From NCBI GenBank assembly GCA_903865745.1, contig CAIPKV010000052.1, forward strand, positions 1 through 64,000: a stretch of DNA of 64,000 nucleotides, written 5' to 3'. This DNA is from an uncultured Verrucomicrobia subdivision 3 bacterium. Its GTDB lineage: Bacteria > Verrucomicrobiota > Verrucomicrobiia > Limisphaerales > UBA11358. Of the stretch, positions 62,550 through 64,000 are shown one piece after another (position 1 is the stretch's first letter; every line of letters starts with the position of its first letter). Made by a program: the position numbers and the translations under genes. The notes beneath the pieces were generated by a model, which saw only the letters and a program-made list of their open reading frames with translations, was not told the DNA's origin and did no database searches.

Positions 62550-64000
62550 CTAGTCAATAGTTCCCTGGCTTTTCCACCAAGTGGGGTCCGGTTGCCAGGT
62601 TGGATTCAGAAATTCGGCGTGTTGTTTTTCGAGGTGTTCTTTTTGTTTCAATGCAGCTTTATGCTGCTGTTCGGCCCAGGTTGGTTTGTAATCGGGGTTC
62701 GGAGCTGGAAATTTAGCGTCGGTGGACTTCAGCCAGGCCTGTAATTGCGACCATAGGTCACTAGTGCGTTTAGTTTCAATCACAGCCAGATCGTGCTGCT
62801 CGCCAATGTCGGCGGCCAAATTGTAAAGTTCGTTGCGGCCGTCTTCCCAGTAATGAATGAGCTTCCAGTCGCCTGAACGTATGATGGAAGAAGGTTCGCC
62901 ACCTTGATTGCCATAGTGGGGGTAATGCCAGAAAAGCGGACGAGGTGGGACACTGCCGCCTTTTAGCAGAGGCACGAGGCTTATACCATCAATGGTGTGC
63001 TTCGGCGGGGAGTTCACGCCGGCAAGTTCCAGCAGGGTTGGAAAAAAATCAATGCCAATGACGGGTGTGTCACAAATGCTTTCCGGAAGCGTGACGCCGG
63101 GTGCGCGGATGTAAATTGGCACGCGAATGCCACCCTCCCATTGACGTCCCTTGCCGCCGCGATAAGGTAGTTGGGAAGAGCTAAAACTATCGCCCGAAAC
63201 CACGCCGCCATTATCGCTGGTGAAAACTATAATGGTATTGGTGGTGAGGCCGAGTTCATCAATTCTTTTAAGGACGCGGCCAACGGCATTATCCATTTCA
63301 TCAATCAGTCCGGCGTAAATTGGATTATCTTGCACCAAGCGGACAGGCAGGGTGCGGTCAATTTTAAAACGCTCTTTTGGCGCTGGTTTAGTGGATGCCT
63401 TCGCACGATATTTTTCCCAGAGCGGCTTGGTGGTTTCAATCGGGCCATGTACCGCATAAAACGCGAGATAGGCCAGAAATGGGCCGTTGGTATTTTTTTC
63501 AATGAACGAAATGGTTTCGTCGGCGAGACGTTGGGTCAGCGATTGCCCGCGGGGGCCGCTGGGAAGATTTGGATTAATCCACGGCGCGTAGTAACCACCC
63601 TCTGGTCCGCCTGCTTCCCAGCCGCCGATGTTGACGTCGAAGCCCCGGTCTTCCGGCCAGGCACCCTTGCTGCCCAAATGCCACTTGCCGGCAAAAAAAG
63701 TTTTGTAACCGGCGTTTTTGAGCGCAGCTGCCAAGGTGGTTTGCTCGGCCGGCAAATTTTTAACATAATCTGGCACCAGTAATTTAGTCTTACGCTGGCT
63801 CGCAAATTCTTTGCCCGTCTTTGCCCCAAGATAATCCGTAATGCCGTGGCGGGTTGGATATTGGCCGAGTAGAATGCTGGCGCGCGATGGACTACACACA
63901 GAACAGGCAGCGTATCCCTGCGTGAAACGCATCCCGCTGCGAGCGAAAGAATCGATATTCGGTGTCTCGTAAAACTGACTACCCTCCACCCCTACATCCT
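62550..64000 (-). CDS. Sulfatase (formylglycine type), 5' end outside window
   Basis: The frame stays open to the window edge ('DVGVEGSQFYETPNIDSFAR'), so the gene starts beyond base 64000; a GTG at 63989 is not the true start. The activation motif is C-x-P-S-R in 'ACSVCSPSRASILLGQYPTR', where Cys becomes formylglycine. Other family parts: 'GKWHLGSKGAWP', 'VFTSDNGG' (metal ligands), 'RGGKGRQWEGGIRVP', 'DFFPTLLELAG', 'LIHYWEDGRNELYNLAADIG'. It hydrolyses sulfate esters, probably on glycans. It lies 72 bp upstream of the GH116-like gene on the same strand, so the two are likely co-transcribed and may act on one sulfated substrate. Confidence 0.93.
   Translation of the reverse strand, partial: DVGVEGSQFYETPNIDSFARSGMRFTQGYAACSVCSPSRASILLGQYPTRHGITDYLGAKTGKEFASQRKTKLLVPDYVKNLPAEQTTLAAALKNAGYKTFFAGKWHLGSKGAWPEDRGFDVNIGGWEAGGPEGGYYAPWINPNLPSGPRGQSLTQRLADETISFIEKNTNGPFLAYLAFYAVHGPIETTKPLWEKYRAKASTKPAPKERFKIDRTLPVRLVQDNPIYAGLIDEMDNAVGRVLKRIDELGLTTNTIIVFTSDNGGVVSGDSFSSSQLPYRGGKGRQWEGGIRVPIYIRAPGVTLPESICDTPVIGIDFFPTLLELAGVNSPPKHTIDGISLVPLLKGGSVPPRPLFWHYPHYGNQGGEPSSIIRSGDWKLIHYWEDGRNELYNLAADIGEQHDLAVIETKRTSDLWSQLQAWLKSTDAKFPAPNPDYKPTWAEQQHKAALKQKEHLEKQHAEFLNPTWQPDPTWWKSQGTID

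Overview
The window looks like part of a Verrucomicrobiota chromosome, most likely from the Pedosphaera/Limisphaerales side. I infer this from gene content, not from a marker-gene tree. The pointers are a 3,841-residue secreted protein built of autotransporter-associated beta-strand repeats, two exported GH51 enzymes with LamG or DUF1080-like modules, a DUF1501 + DUF1549/DUF1553 cytochrome pair, a prepilin-like protein with a C-terminal 'DGHVEWR' signature, an ECF sigma/Ser-Thr kinase pair, a remnant starting with a signal peptide and 'FTYQGRL', and a sparse use of Shine-Dalgarno sites. I saw no rRNA, tRNA, CRISPR, prophage or IS genes.

Layout. 1-4.0 kb: the 3' part of a DUF5060/DUF4038-type glycoside hydrolase and a convergent S9 peptidase. 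4.2-8.0 kb: ECF sigma factor, membrane Ser/Thr kinase, prepilin-like protein, terminator. 8.1-26.8 kb: a carbohydrate block with GH51, the giant beta-repeat protein, and a second GH51. 27.2-28.6 kb: a helicase-associated-domain protein and a zinc-ribbon membrane protein, both on the minus strand. 28.7-32.7 kb: DUF1501 and DUF1549/DUF1553 genes. 32.7-34.2 kb: a decayed stretch with repeats and gene remnants. 34.2-38.2 kb: HEAT-repeat, YVTN beta-propeller and GAF proteins. 38.3-40.3 kb: lepA and a small membrane protein. 40.5-45.6 kb: a GH59 galactocerebrosidase-like enzyme and a GH38-like protein with a rewritten metal site. 45.6-59.1 kb: mostly housekeeping (dihydrouridine synthase, ftsH, DUF309, TIGR01777 epimerase, FAD/Fe-S dehydrogenase, double-SIS protein, frr, FtsB-like, Yip1-like, mnmE). 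59.9-64.0 kb: a Tat-exported GH116-like enzyme and a sulfatase cut by the window edge. The exported GH51, GH59, GH38-like, GH116-like and sulfatase proteins suggest a life of degrading complex plant or animal glycans.

The most unusual signal is not a gene. Four intergenic gaps (about 10.72, 32.8, 50.6 and 59.4 kb) each hold a degenerate array with a 21-bp period, and a fifth (27.1 kb) holds a short inverted and direct version. The consensus differs at each locus but the period is the same. In two arrays the phase is perfect over 13 and 19 units with no indel although the units themselves have diverged. In the 59.4-kb array most units are dyads (TTYAG-N7-CTRAA) and one unit shows a compensatory change in both arms. 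A second class of small repeats has a 7-bp period and occurs between genes and, in frame, inside mnmE and the double-SIS gene.
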